NCBI GenBank assembly: GCA_014871385.1
Contig: CM026426.1
Span: 76,621,524 to 76,685,523, forward strand
Length of the DNA stretch: 64,000 bases
Direction of reading: 5' to 3'
Source of the DNA: Ceratodon purpureus
Taxonomy: Eukaryota > Streptophyta > Bryopsida > Pseudoditrichales > Ditrichaceae
Shown: positions 30,691 to 43,200 of the stretch, one piece after another
How positions within the stretch are numbered: position 1 is the stretch's first letter
Layout: the number at the start of each line of letters is the position of its first letter
Translations under genes and position numbers: made by a program
Notes under the pieces: generated by a model
Database searches by the model: none
The model's input: the letters and a program-made list of their open reading frames with translations, nothing else
Told to the model about the DNA's origin: nothing

Positions 30691-33600
30691 CTACACTCTA
30701 TCCTTCCCTCCTCTCGTTCTTCCAGAATGTTTTCCACCTGAGGATGATGGGGGAGAGATGTCTGCAAGCAATTTCATTACCTCCTTGTGTTGACCACCTT
30801 GCCTTTTCAACCTTGTGGATCTTTGAGCTGTGGTACTTGTTACAGGGTTCTTCCTTTTCCCACGAGAAGCTTGGACTTCTTTTGACCCTTCTTGCTCAAC
30901 CTGGTCTCCTTCTAATGGGGTCCCTATTGGATCAAGATCAAATTCACCTGTTCCACCTCTACCGTTTTCCTTACAGGACACTACAGCTCCCTGGTTAGTT
31001 TCAGTTGGCCCTAAATGCGGCCCAAGTTCATCGTTATGAACTTCCTCAGCAGACCCCTCCTCATCTGGACTGGTGTCAGTGGCCTGTTTATCATTTGATT
31101 CTTTTTCTGGGATGTTGTTAGGAATGGGTTCCTGCTCAGTATCCTCTTGAGAAGAACTACTCGCCAATAACCGCTTCGGTTTATTCAAAACTGTCGTAGG
31201 CACCGGCTGGATAAATTCAGCCTCATCTTCTGATGTGTCATCCGAATCTGATGATAGATCTGGTTCTTGTCCACCAAAAATTTCCATACCATTTCCACTC
31301 TTCCTTGGACAAGGATTTGATCGACCAGTCTTCTCGTCAACTTCAGGATCAATAGCACAGTTGAATGCACTTCCAAGTGCTAACGGAGCTAGTTGCGGTA
31401 CAAGCTTTGAATCCCTGGCTCCATCAACAATATCTTGACAGGTCGGACAAAGGAATATGTCACCTGCACATCCCTTACAAACGCCAGAATGCCCACAAGG
31501 CTGCCAAAAGAATTGCACAAGTATCAGTAAATTATATTGGAGTGAAGATAATTTAATTAGTAAAAATGTTTGCGGAATTTATATAACATCTCAAGTAAAG
31601 CTGGAAGGTAAGTTGCAGCACCTGCAAAGTAACACGGAGATTGCCTGGTCGCTTGCATACTAAACACTCCTCCATATCATCCGAGCCTTGGGAATCATCA
31701 TTAACATGGGCCATGGCTTCTTGTGATGATTGGCTGCAGTTGCTACGATAAATGTCCTGCTCACTCTTTTGTTCACAATCGAATTGTAACCCGTCAATAG
31801 ACCGTGATTTCTCAGTGCCCCTTCTGATTATGTCTGCTTTCCCAGAGCTCACAGGTGTGCCTGTATGTATTCGATATGTCTGACTAGGTCTGCTTGCTTC
31901 AGAAGTATCACCCAAAGATATTCCATCACCTGAAATCACCAAATGAAATGCACAACAAGATCAGTGGACATAGAACATCGGGAAACAATTATGTATACAG
32001 GAAACTAAATTCTTGAACAAGGAATACATTCCTTAAAAAATGAACCGATATCCTTGATTAGGACAGACAACAGGAACTTTTAGGACTAACAGTAGAGTGT
32101 TGAGTCACGAACTTACAGGACTAGGAGTAGAGTGGTAAGGGTGATACTTAAGGAACATAATCTAAAAGGAGTAGTAAGAGGACCAAGGACCTTATACACT
32201 TATTCCTAAATAAATATCCTAGCGTATCTGTTGTACCAGGAATGAATAAATCTACAAAAGGAAAGGTAAAAGTATACAGGAAAAAATCCTTGGCTATTCG
32301 GTCAAACAGTAATATAGTACTCTAGAGACAGTCTTGAAAGAAAGTCATAGAGCATATAGGAGCAGGAAGACAGTATTCGGTAAGGAAAGCCAAAATGCTA
32401 TGCAGGAAGTTAGTTCCTAAATTCAGACTCTGATTCCTAGGACGCAAGGAAGTAATAAAATAAAAACAAAGGAAAGAAGTATGTCCACACAGCTGTGTCC
32501 AGAGTCTCCTTTTAAACAAAGGAAGAGGAAATACATCAGGAAAGACGTAATAAAATAAAAACAAACGAAAGGAGTGTGTTCACATGGCTATGTCCAGAGT
32601 CTCCTATTTAACAAAGGAAGCGGAAACAAATCAGGACGTAGGATAACAGCTCAGAACTAGGAAAAACATAAACAAGCAGATTAGGAAATAGAAGTAGAAC
32701 TCAGTAATTGCCATTGGAAACATGAACATCGTAGGCTAATCTAGTGCTGTCTCCAAGGAGTCTCAGTAATCTATGGAAAAAATTATGAGCACCTTCCTAT
32801 TCAACTGAAAGGAGTCATAAAATTCTATAAAAAACTTAATCAATAATTTAATGTTAAAACAACCCACAAAAATGCAAAATCTGCCAGGTCCGTGTTTTCC
32901 TCGTAGAATAGAATAGAAATCTTACCAGACATTCGACCAGAGATCGGACTGCCTTGGGTGACATCAGGAGTTGGCACAGAGGAGGGGGTTTGAGGAAAAC
33001 CCCACGATAATCTCCACGGGGTCAAATTCCTTGTCACAGAACTCTTCAATACACAAATTTGACTTTGAGGAGTGACTGATTAGACAGAAGGGGTGATAGC
33101 AATGGCCGCATGAAGTCACAGCAATATTGTTGCAATGAAAGTCTTCACCACAAACTGGGCAGTTTTCTACATACAGAATATTACTCTCTCTATGAAATTC
33201 TTTCGGCCTCTATATTGGGGAGGGACTAAATCTATGTACAGTACCATACTTCAACAACCCTAGGTAATTGACAACTAAATGTTGGAACTGCTCCATGCAA
33301 GCTTGACTACGAAATACAGAATTGTACCTCTTCGTGCATGCTTCCATGCTTTCAGCTAAACGGCACACTGAGTCTCTATTTCTTCTATTTTTAGAAGGGC
33401 GTGCTTACTGTTTTGTTCCCCTAAACGCAACTGATCCTCTAATCCGGAAATCCTAACTGCAACGGAGTCATCTGAAGAGGAAGTCGAGTTACAGTGGGAA
33501 AGATTAGGAGAAGAGTGGCCAGGACTAGAGTAGATAGGATTACTAGAAACTCCTTCGTCTAGACAATTTGTCCACATATCAACGTATTGACTTGCACTTT

Positions 33601-34661
33601 CTAACGCAGCCTTGACCTTTAGAACTTCAGATTGAGCAAACTCGGCAATGGATTTTCTATCACTGCACATTATCTTGGCTCTTCGAAGATCCAACTCTCT
33701 CTCCTCCTCTAAGCTCAAAACCCTCAACCGCTCCTTTGTTGCTATGAATCCTACCTGGGCACTAGCCAATAGACACTGGATTCTCTCAATGGTCTTGACA
33801 TTACTTTCCTTGACGCTACTCAGACCAAGTTCATGCTTTACGACACCCTTACCACGCTTACTGGAGGAAAGGGAATCCATCCTAGGCCGCAAATTAGGTG
33901 TTGGTGGCAGCTGTGGACGGTTGCTATCAATTGGTAGAGACGGCAGAGAGACACCTGGCCGTTCACTAAAGCCTGAACCTTGCTCCAGAGTGATCGTAGG
34001 AGAAGTAGGAGGCTCAGATAAATCACCCTCCAAGGATACAGAGCGTAGGGCTTCTTTATTGCTCACGCCAAATTCGGGGAGTTGAAGTTTCCTGGTGTGA
34101 GGTGAACGAAGCTGCTCTGCCCTTGCTCTCCTGCTGTCCTCGAGGGCTCGCCGTTTGCTGTAAGCAGCTACTGCATAAGCGGCCCAATTAACATGTATTT
34201 CCTTGATCTCCGCCACAACTCCACGAGCAAATTCCATGGAGATTGTGTCATTTAACATAGACTCTCTTCAGAAAACACGGCGGTAGAGATCTTTTATTTG
34301 GCGCTGAACCTCAGGTGAAACGTCCCTGGTAATCTTCCAACCATTCTTATCGAACCTTGGCCCCAAAACATCCTCAATTTCTTGAAGGGAAACATCACTC
34401 TCAGTGAGGGATTTCATTGGACGGCCTTTACCTCGCAATCCCTGCCTATTCACAAAAAAATGAAGGTTGTACACAACCTGCAAAGACAAAGTTCCGACGA
34501 GAAATTAGACAAGCAACATTGTTGTTTCCGCCGTCAACCCTAAACCCTAAACCATAGCTATCTCCAAGCAAAACACTTCCAAAAAAAACTTGCAGCCAAA
34601 GCATCGAAGACAGAGAAGCCATGGTGTGAGGTATGAAGTTCTGGTGTCCTACCGCAGCCAT
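30691..34661 (-). CDS. T1 convergent gene: coiled coil plus two RING-type fingers
   Basis: The start is MAAVGHQNFIPHTMASLSSM at 34661. The next exon begins at 34477 after CTTTGCAG (VVYNLHFFVNRQGLRGKGRP), and one in-frame TGA (34268-34270) interrupts it before MLNDTISMEFARGVVAEIK. A long charged, coiled-coil region follows, to about 33356. An exon from 33166 carries a RING-like cluster (NCPVCGEDF, SCGHCYHPFC, LCIEEFC). Exon 31929-31622 ends ECLVCKRPGNLRVTLQ and splices over a 121-bp intron (31501-31621) to PCGHSGVCKGCAGD and LCPTC, an IAP/MUL1-style C3HC4 RING spanning the junction. The acidic C-terminus ends at 30691. Such RINGs usually recruit ubiquitin E2 enzymes. Frame changes near 33340 and 33000 indicate decay. 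It is related to the 48.4-51.4 kb pseudogene. Confidence 0.6.
31501..31621 (-). other. Intron splitting the C3HC4 RING domain
   Basis: On the minus strand the boundary is TTTGCAG/GTGCTG to TTTTGGCAG/CCTTGT. Removing the 121 bp brings ECLVC together with PCGHSGVC in frame and completes a textbook RING spacing (C-x2-C-x10-C-x-H-x3-C-x2-C-x6-C-x2-C). Confidence 0.7.
32452..32640. repeat. 95-bp tandem duplication
   Basis: GTAATAAAATAAAAACAAA occurs at 32452 and again at 32547. Each copy is followed by a matching GTGTCCAGAGTCTCC-like or TATGTCCAGAGTCTCC phrase. There are two copies of 95 bp in an intron of the convergent RING gene. Confidence 0.75.
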
Positions 34662-35133
34662 TGAAATACAAGACAGCCGACAATCAAAACAAAGGGAAAT
34701 CGAAACAACGTGCAATCAACAGAATTGAAGTGAGGAGAATATACGACAATACGATTACCTAAGACATACATATTTTTATTCCTAAAAGATGTTGCGAAAA
34801 TTCTAAGAGCCAGTACGCCGTAGGCGGAGAGACGATGGAGAACAACTTCTAGTTCGGAGAGACAATGGGCAACTTTCGGAGGGACGGTTGCAACATCAGA
34901 ACTTTCGGAGAGACGATAGCCTCAAGTTCTCTAAGAGAGTAGGGGAAAAATTCGAATTCAAAGGGACAGGCGGCATGCGAAGGAACAGGGGATGCGAAGG
35001 AACAGAGATCAAGCGAACCACTTTCCTGTTAAACCGACCAATAAGATAATTACGAATTTATAGGAACAAATAATTCCAAATATTACATCAGGGATACTTT
35101 GATTCCTTGGTCCTTAGTTCCTAGTGGTACCAC

Positions 35134-35155
35134 CCTAGGATGCTTCCCCCTTGTT
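35134..35155 (+). repeat. T1 right terminal repeat and target duplication
   Basis: CCTAGGATGCTTCCCCC (35134-35150) is the exact inverse of the left end core. One divergent outer base (T, 35151) follows, then TGTT (35152-35155), matching the TGTT left of 15465. Confidence 0.72.
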
Positions 35156-35500
35156 GGGTTTGTTGGTGTGTGCAGGTCTTGAATGCTTGCTTGGTGGTGT
35201 GCTTGATGGCTCCTTATGTTGTTGCGCAAGCTGGCTATGCCGTTGTTTGTAGAGGCTATTCTTGGCTGCAACAGTGGCTGCGCTTGCAAAGCTTGCAGCC
35301 TGAAGTATTCTATCATCAGGAGAGAAACTATTTGGTTGGATATCGCTATTGCGTGTCCCTAACTCTACTTTATGCTCTTGTTTTGCGATTTCCTATAAGC
35401 GTTCTTGAGATAGTGGCTTTGGGTTGGTCGATGCTTGAGCGGCAGTGGCAAGGGTGAAGGCGGAGGCCTCTATGAGTGTGTAGAAGCTTGAGGGGTACCA
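35152..35500 (-). mobile_element. LINE, 5' part displaced by T1
   Basis: The G/T-rich plus strand and A/C-rich sense strand of the LINE resume here. The minus frame IEYFRLQALQAQPLLQPRIA to DLHTPTNPT joins in frame to VQKSPRFLGARSTQT at 15460 once T1 and one TGTT are removed. The composition changes at about 35470-35530, which probably marks the LINE 5' end. Confidence 0.62.
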
Positions 35501-36626
35501 TAGTTGAGCACCGTCCTTCCTCTCATTGCTCTCTTTGAAAAATCCTTTCAACTCGCACTAGTCCTACTGACACAAGCACGCTCTCAAGAACACTTCATTA
35601 TTTGTACTCCTAACCTTCAAATATTTACGTTTTCCACCCTGATGTGATGTAATAATCTTCAAACAGTATTCCGAGCCTAACCTTAGGCTCAGCAACGTCT
35701 CTAAAGAGGTATCGAGTGACATTCAGGACGTTATCTTGTCTCATAGAACTCCGTATGAAGACAGTAGTAAACTTAGAAAGAACTTGCAATTCAAATGGAC
35801 GGACATTAGCTTGGACAAAACCTTTGCCGGCTTAGATGGCGAGTGCGGCACTGAACTATCATTGAATACCAACTTTGGGTCTCTTTGACAAAAATTCTCA
35901 CACATGCACAATATATCGTTTAAGTCAAAGACAACATTCAACTAACATGCGGGCATAGTAGGACGAGGGCGTGGATCATCCGCTACCGTGAGGCTTGCAA
36001 CCTCCAACGGAATGACCACCTGATAACTAAGTATGAGCAAAGAAGGAAGACACGTTACTAAACATAGAGGCAAGACGATGGGACCCCATGTCATTCATAT
36101 AAGAAAATGATAGATTAGATTGGAGTGAACATTATAATCTTCAACCTACACCGACATATGATTTGCATAAGAAATATCAAAATTACCTTTGGAACAATCC
36201 CATCCGCCATATCCTTTATGGCAGTCGCCCGAGACCCAAATGCACAAGTGACATCGTTGTGATCAAGACTCAAAGCCTCTGCAAGACCAAAGGGGAAGAC
36301 GGAATGCTTTTAGAAAGGAGATGATTAGGTACAACGGGAATTGTGGCAGAGCAGGTCATTTGTGCACATTTAGCTTGAGTCAAGCTGAATATGCAAGGTC
36401 AACCTTTGACCAGCGCTGCCTTGCACATTTAGGTCAAGTCGAGCTGAATGTGCAATGCCCTAGAATCCTCTGCATGCAAAAAGGCGGAATGAAGTACGCA
36501 TTTGGATTGCTCAGACTGCAAATTGTGGTGAATGTTTTAAAATATTCACATTATTAAAAACAATATTACACAAGGGTTTATGCAAAGCCAATATGTATAG
36601 TTATCATCTACAACTAAAAAGCCTAA
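35501..36626. other. Gene-free stretch with paired palindromic repeat
   Basis: No gene was recognised. Around 36357-36455 two direct copies of a short hairpin unit occur: GCACATTTAGCTTGAGTCAA and GCACATTTAGGTCAAGTCGA, each followed by GCTGAAT and TGCAA, so that each copy can fold on itself. Confidence 0.4.
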
Positions 36627-39270
36627 TCACTCCACAACATCATCAATTCTACCTGAGGAGCTCTCAAGTGTTACCAGAGAGGTTGTTGGAAGGTGAACAA
36701 CCACATTTGGAACAACGTCTTCCATGACCAAATCCATGCCAAGCACTGGATTGGGAGCTGGATCAAAAACATGTACACTTGGGCTCTTGGTCGATACTAG
36801 TGAAGAAGCCCCAATGAAACAGTGTGAGGCAGGATAACAACTAGAGAACGAGGTTCCATGGGTCTTGGAGCTGCACAAGCGCTAGTTGGATTGAGGTGAG
36901 CAACTACCATTGTAGGGATCGCATTCAACTTTGCCATTATGTCTTGAAACATTATTTCAAATGTCTGATTATTTTTTTGATTCTCCTCCATTTGTTTATC
37001 CAAGGCTTCTTGTTTGACAAGCCAAGAGCATCTTCTCTTGACATTCTAAGTTCAACGGGTTCTCTCTCTGCTACGTTGCCAATTGCTCAAGAAACTGTTT
37101 GGAGATCAAATTCTTGGCGTGCTATTTTGAAGGAGAGGTTGATTGCGCTAGCGACGGCTTTGGATGCAAAGATCTATCTTTTTTGCGTGGAGGCGTTGAT
37201 CCAAAATGTAATTCATCATCATATGTGCCATTCATTTCTTTGGTCTGTCTCTGGGATGGCATCAAAAAGGATTCGTCATCGTCACCTATTATTGTGCACT
37301 GCTGGAGGGCAAGACCTCCAAATACTTTGGCCAAATATAATCCACGAGTATCTTGAGACCCACCTGGAAACATCGGCATGGATGGGGTCCCTCGCTCAAT
37401 CTTGTCTTCAGCAATACCCTCGAAGACGTCATTCTCCTTGTCGTCTACATCGACAATAATTTTTTCTCCCTTCTCCTTTCCCGTGGTCAAATTGTGAGGA
37501 CACTTTGCCTCATTCACAAGGTAACCATTTGTTATGAGATTGGACTTGTGAAGAATGAAGGGCAACTTCATCTTGTCCTTGTAGTCCTTCCCTTTGTCAG
37601 TCTCGACAATGCGAGCGCAGCCATCGTGTGAGCGTTGAGCGGAGAAATGTGGAAAGTTTGATGGAAACTGATTTAGAGTTGCAACAAGGCTTTAGATTTG
37701 CTAGTTTTGTGGAATTTTTGTAAACATTCTAAGCGATTGACTGGACCTATAACCGCGGAAGTTTCTTCAGGAGAGGGATGAACATAAACATTCAACCGCA
37801 AACGGATCCGCAGACGTTCGTTCAGGCGAAGGATTCGTTTCTGTGAGACTCGAGACATGGAACCTCAAGGAATCATGTTCATACATAGAGAAGCTCACAA
37901 TAAAATCAGCAAAGCATAAGTGATCAATAACAACAGCTTGGGAGTTGAGTGTCTCATTGCAAAAGTGAATAGAGAGAGTACTGCAAATATAGTGTAGTGG
38001 CTCGTTAGTTTCACTACCAGATTTATAATTAGAAGTTGGACACAATGCCTTCATGCACTGGATGAGCAATCCTACGTATCAAGGAACTTAACCAAACCAC
38101 CTAGTAGAACCCGCTTTACTTCATTGAAGCTTAAACTAGGTGCATGAATGAATGTGTCTATGTCAAAATCCAGTCTGCATACGACTGTAAATACATAATA
38201 GAGATGCTTGCAGTGGACCCACTGACCTCTCTTCCCAATTGACTTTGTCGCCATCTCCTTGAAATTTGCACATGTGCAAGCATGTAGCTACAAGATTGTA
38301 AGGTAAAATTGCAAGACCTTTGGTGGAGTGCGAGAATCAAACGAGACAATGCAGGCAAGGGCCGGTGCAGGAAGCATGCATACCTTGCGAATGGCTCCTT
38401 TTATTGACAAGGCAGACGCAGAGTTGTTGGCATGCTTGACGGATGGAGCTTTCTTGATGCGATGGATGTTTTCCCAGATCTACAAGTTGGAAATTCATTC
38501 GGGAATGTCGGGGTTGTTTATGAAGATACGTCCACGGTGGATGTGTGGTCCTTTAAGAGCTGGAAAGGCATCAACTCTTTTCGTTGCAGAAGTCTGAAGC
38601 CTGCATTCTTTAAGGTTAGGATCTCTTTCCGAGACAAGTTAGTCCCCATCTAAACGGGCCATATGTCGGGACACTGTGGAACTGACAGTACCCACTTTCA
38701 CTTGATGCTCTTGACACATCGTTCAATGTCGCCATTGCAGAAGAAGATCTGTATGGACTCGAATCTGTCCTTGTAGTTTTTCATCGGGCCTGTATAGGTT
38801 GGGGCGGCCGTGCTCTTCCCATTCTACACTATTCGGGCCACACATCTCTTCTTTGTGATAGCTTGTAGAGTAAAGCAGGCTTTAGCGGACGTCTTTGGGA
38901 GTCGTTCGATGTGCCAGCGGGCAGGGTCGCATATTGTCTCATCCACGGCAGTTACGTGATGGCACCCCACTCTATGAATAGGGTCATTGCGTTGCTTAGG
39001 AGGCCTTTCTTGCTGGGAATGGTCTGGAGAGTGAAGGAGTATAACTTTCAACGACGGATCCTGGTCGATCGTAGTGGCTGATTATCTAGTCCGAACACGT
39101 GGCCTAGAGACGCTGATCTTGTCTGGCCGATGGGACTCCTTCTCTGAACCAAATGCCATGTTTGCTTTACGTTTTAGAGTTACAAACACTTCTTCACCGA
39201 GTGTATGCATGGTTGAGTGGACCACTTTTTGGGTCATAGTGACGTTTTCAGCATGACCTTCGCATTGCAA
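36627..39270 (-). pseudogene. Broken SWIM-zinc-finger element protein
   Basis: Several minus-strand blocks lie in one order. First is VGCHHVTAVDETICDPARWH followed by LQAITKKRCVARIV (39051-38824), then after stops NGKSTAAPTYTGPMKNYKDR and SRKEILTLKNAGFRLLQRKE (to about 38560). Next comes ACTCANFKEMATKSIGKRGQ with WVHCKHLYYVF (about 38280-38180), a SWIM-type CxC...CxH zinc finger. Then comes HAPSLSFNEVKRVLLGGL, and further downstream NLTTGKEKGEKIIVDVDDKE and a coiled-coil patch near 37000. SWIM fingers are common in MULE-type and other transposon proteins. The blocks sit in different frames with many stops, so it is dead. It lies head-to-head with the T2 transposase. Confidence 0.45.
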
Positions 39271-40287
39271 GGCTTTTTGATGATTATCTATTCCTTCTTA
39301 GGGGCCATAAATTTGAACATAGATTCTCAACTTGATTACAAAGAGAATTTCATAATTATATTTAGGGTTGCTTCTTAAAATAAAGAGTTGGGGACTTTTA
39401 AAATGGTAGTATGGACTATGGTCAGCTCCATATAGAATGGAATATGTGCCACTTTGAGTAAACAAATGATTTTGTTATTGTGTTGGTGACTCACTATAGG
39501 TTGTATGATAGTTTGAAGTACCTATAAATGCTGTCTTTGGTAATGATATTGTTTTTGAAAGAGGCCTTATGGACTTTTAAAGAGGCTGAATAACATCAAA
39601 TTCTAAAAAGTCCATAAAGGAATAAAAAGTTGGTTTTTTCCCCTCAAAAAAATGGAATAGTGAATGTTTCCTCCATCTACATGTGGGCTCCGTAATGAAA
39701 GTAGAATTTGGTATTTGGAACATTTGCTGTTCTAGGGCACAGTCTTGTTTGACGGATGGAACAAATTGGATGATCAACATAGTATGTCGATGAATGTCAC
39801 TAGGGTTTCACGAATGGATGTAGGATTTGGGTTTAGGGCTGGCGGACTTGGAGTTTGCAAACCTTTCCGACCAAGGACTCTCTTGATTCCTTGCGCTCAC
39901 TTCCATTGCAGCAAGTTAACTTGGCTATGGCAAAGTTTAATTTTGTACACAGAAGCTATGGTTTCTTGTGTACAATGTGATTCTATGGCTTGCTGAAACC
40001 GTTTCCATTGCTTTTGCTTAAGAATGGCTGCGATGGTTTTGTGAAGTTGGAGGTCTTAGGGTTTCGGATGTGTGCACTTGTTACTGGATCTATTGACATT
40101 GTATGTTTTGTAGCCGCTTCAGTGTCATAGAGTCAAGGTTTACAAACTGTCGAAGAAAGTACTGCTCGTCATCAACTTGTTTTCTTGGCTTTTGTTCTCT
40201 GTCCCATTTTGTATGGTTTACAAGTTGTTCAGGGTTTAAACGGCAAGGGGAGAACGGAGTCCTAGCTTTGTTTCTTAGTATACCAAT

Positions 40288-43200
40288 GGGAAGCCAAAGA
40301 GCTAGAGAAAGGAGGGTTAGTGTTAAGCGCCCTAGTCCTACCGAGAGAGCAGAGTTGGAACTTTGGAGAGAAAAAGAGAAAGAGCAGTAGCGTCTGTGTA
40401 GGGTTCGTAAGAGAGAGTCATTGGCCCAGGCGCAAGAAGAAGAATGAGCGGTTATCGAGGAAGAACGTAGAATTGCGTCAAATCATTGTAGTATCTCGTT
40501 GGAGGCGGTTAACAGGCGAGAGGTGTGGCGTGATGCAGCAACCATTCTGAAGTGTGTGACCACTACCTTGGTGAAACACCCACATGGTCGTCACAAAGAA
40601 GCAATCTTGAAGGCTTTGTGGTCTAATTCCATCACAACTACATCTTGTAGAGTCCTCAGCGGAGGTGAAAAATGCAAAGAGCAGAGTGCAGCTAGTGTCG
40701 AAGCATGCCATCCTCACTGCTCTTGTTAGTTCAGGAGGCTCAAGTTCTGCACGACAGACAGCCCGCTTACTGAATGTTCATCACCGTAATGTGACTTCCG
40801 GTGTGCAACGCCGAGCAAGTATGGCAAGCAGTGAGCATATCTTGTGGACCCTTTCTGTTCGAAAACGAAGGGCTGATGCTACCAGCAAGCTTGTCAAGGC
40901 CAAAGTGATTGCTTGGTGGACTGCACAAACAAGGCCTTCACCAAATTGGAAGGAAGTGGTGAAGAAGTGGGTCGCACGTGGTGTCTACGAGGAACACCAT
41001 ACTCAATACTTACTTGAATCTCAAGTATGCAATCCTAAAAAGTATTTGCAGATTTTCTTGTTGTGTTGAGGATTGTGTTGAGGATTCATAAGATTGGTGG
41101 GATTTGGTGAAAGTCTCGAATGAACTTGTAGGGGCTTTTAGGATCAGACCAGAGTGTTATTGAGTTCCCAGATGTTGGTATCTTCAGGGATGTGTTATAT
41201 GCGTGTGCATGACAATAGTGTAGGGCTTCTAGGGACTGTAGTAGTCTTTGATGGAATGGAATCACTGTTCAGCGCAGAATGTTTGTACTCATATGTATTA
41301 GTTTGGAATATGCTAAACAAGATAGCGATTTCTAGCGAGACTTGTGGAACTTGCAGGAAGGTGGGAACTACTTCAATGGTGACTTGAGTTAGTTCAGGGT
41401 ACATGTAGCAACTGTGGGTAAGTATAGATACTATCGTAGAGTACAATAGTAGTCATTATGCAGTGTAACTGGTGTCCATATGAAGTATTGATTAGATGTC
41501 GTGCATGTACAGATGGAGTTCTACTTGCTTTTTCGGTCAGCCTACCCCCAGGTAATTATTCATAAGCGGATGTTTGATTCATTTCAGCCATATTTTGTTA
41601 GAAAACTTAACGATAGAAATGTATGTTGCTGCATTTATCATGTAGAAATATAGGAGCTTAGGGTGGGATTTAATTACATGCAAGCTAGGTTTGGAATTCA
41701 TTCAGAAACTGCTTGCAAGTATCAGTGTGAGGTCTGCGAGTCTTTGACAGGAAAGAGTCATTGTTCTGCTGAACTGTCCACTTTTGCTAGTGTATCTGCT
41801 ATGGCCAAATCTATTTGTGCCCAAAATGTGATTACAGCCACTGGCACATAAGAGAATATGTCTTTGGAGAATGTGAAAGTCTTGGAGCAAATTTTCTTCC
41901 TCTCTGCCCCACCGAGGAAGATGGAACCTCGGTTCACAAAGTGAAGTGGAAGCGATTTTCAATAGAGAATATTACCACAAAAAAAGGGGAGGTCAAAAAG
42001 AAACTAACAATGGTATACATAGAGACTTCTTCTGCAAAGCTGGTAAGTTATTTGAAACCAAAGCTCCAGGATTTTGTTCATCATGTTTTTGTGACAAAAT
42101 GGGAAGATGAACAATTTAAAAATTATCTTGCAAATTTTGTGACAATACCATTGTCTCTGAAATAGACTTTGCTGAAAATTACTCTTTTAAGATTCAAAAT
42201 GAAGTACAATTGGTGCATCGGTTCAGCTATCAAATCACAATTTTAGTGCATATTACGTGGGTAAGAAATTCTGCACCTGACCCTACTGATGAGAGTACAA
42301 AAAATATAATGCAATATCATTTCTACATTAGTGATGACAAGAAACATGACAGCTATTTTGTGCAACACTGTTTGGAGTTACACTGGGATAGTGTTGTAGA
42401 GAGTAGATACACACCTAAAAATCATTGGATCTGGTCCGATGGCTGTGCAGGTCAGTTTAAAAGCTGAATTCCATGATATTTTGTTAGCAGGTATCCAAAG
42501 ATTACTAATGGGTGTAATTGCACCTGGAGCTTATTTGGGTTGGGCCATGGGAAGGGCCCCCATGATGGCACAGGGGCTATACTGAAACGATACATTCGAA
42601 CTGCACATTTGGATGTGAATGGGCCTCCAGTGCAGAATGCTGAGATTGTCGTAAAGTTTCTGATATGCAAACTCACTGAAAGACCAGAGTCAGCATACGG
42701 TGATAGAACGCCTGTAAGTCAAACCTTCTGGCGCATGAACAAAGATGAAGTTGATAGGGTAAGTGAGTACAATTGTGAGCCAATAGTTGGCTGCAGAGAT
42801 TTGCATTCCGTTTGATCAGTAGGTGCAATGGATGTGAATAAGTTGTGTGTGCGGAAATTGGCCTACTTTTGTGTTGCTTGCATTGACTATAAATGGGGGG
42901 GTTGCATAAACATCGCTTGGGCTGAAGACTAAGAGGTCAAGTTACTGGTTGTAGATGCACCAGGTTATGTTCGGGCTGTTGTAAATGCTCAGTTTAAGGA
43001 AGATGATTAGGACGATCTTGGCTGTAATGGGGAGTATTTTGCCTCAATTACCGAGCTTGGGGATAACTTTGCCATCGTTGTTGCCCCTTGACAACAAGGA
43101 AAATGTTGATTTTTACTTACTTGTTTACACATGCAGAAAGGCTTTCTCGTGCCTTTGGGGTGAGTCCTTTGAGCCAGGAGACTCTGTGATTCAAGGTAGA

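Larger units (their letters stand above)
15465..35151 (+). mobile_element. Giant DNA transposon T1 (19.7 kb)
   Basis: The two ends form an inverted repeat (GGGGGGAAGCATCCTAGG) flanked by TGTT on both sides. Joining the flanks after removing the element and one TGTT gives an open minus-strand LINE frame, HTPTNPT followed by VQKSPRFLGARS. Both flanks share the G/T-rich plus-strand composition of the LINE. Inside are a plus-strand DDE-type transposase gene whose first exons start 0.8 kb from the left end, a second plus-strand gene, and a convergent minus-strand coiled-coil/RING gene whose start lies 0.5 kb from the right end. The converging layout recalls MuDR. A 4-bp duplication plus this transposase type, known from animals and plants, could fit the Sola superfamily. 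That assignment is a guess. Several genes carry breaks, so this copy looks inactive. Confidence 0.72.

Noticed and set aside
36320-36380. Zinc-knuckle-like NCGRAGHLC peptide
   Set aside because: The first cysteine of a CCHC knuckle is missing and the frame is short and repeat-derived. It does not support calling a retroelement capsid gene.
36896-37459. Plus-strand 187-codon ORF
   Set aside because: Overlaps the minus-strand charged coding remnant; no family signal, and it reads the opposite strand of coding DNA.
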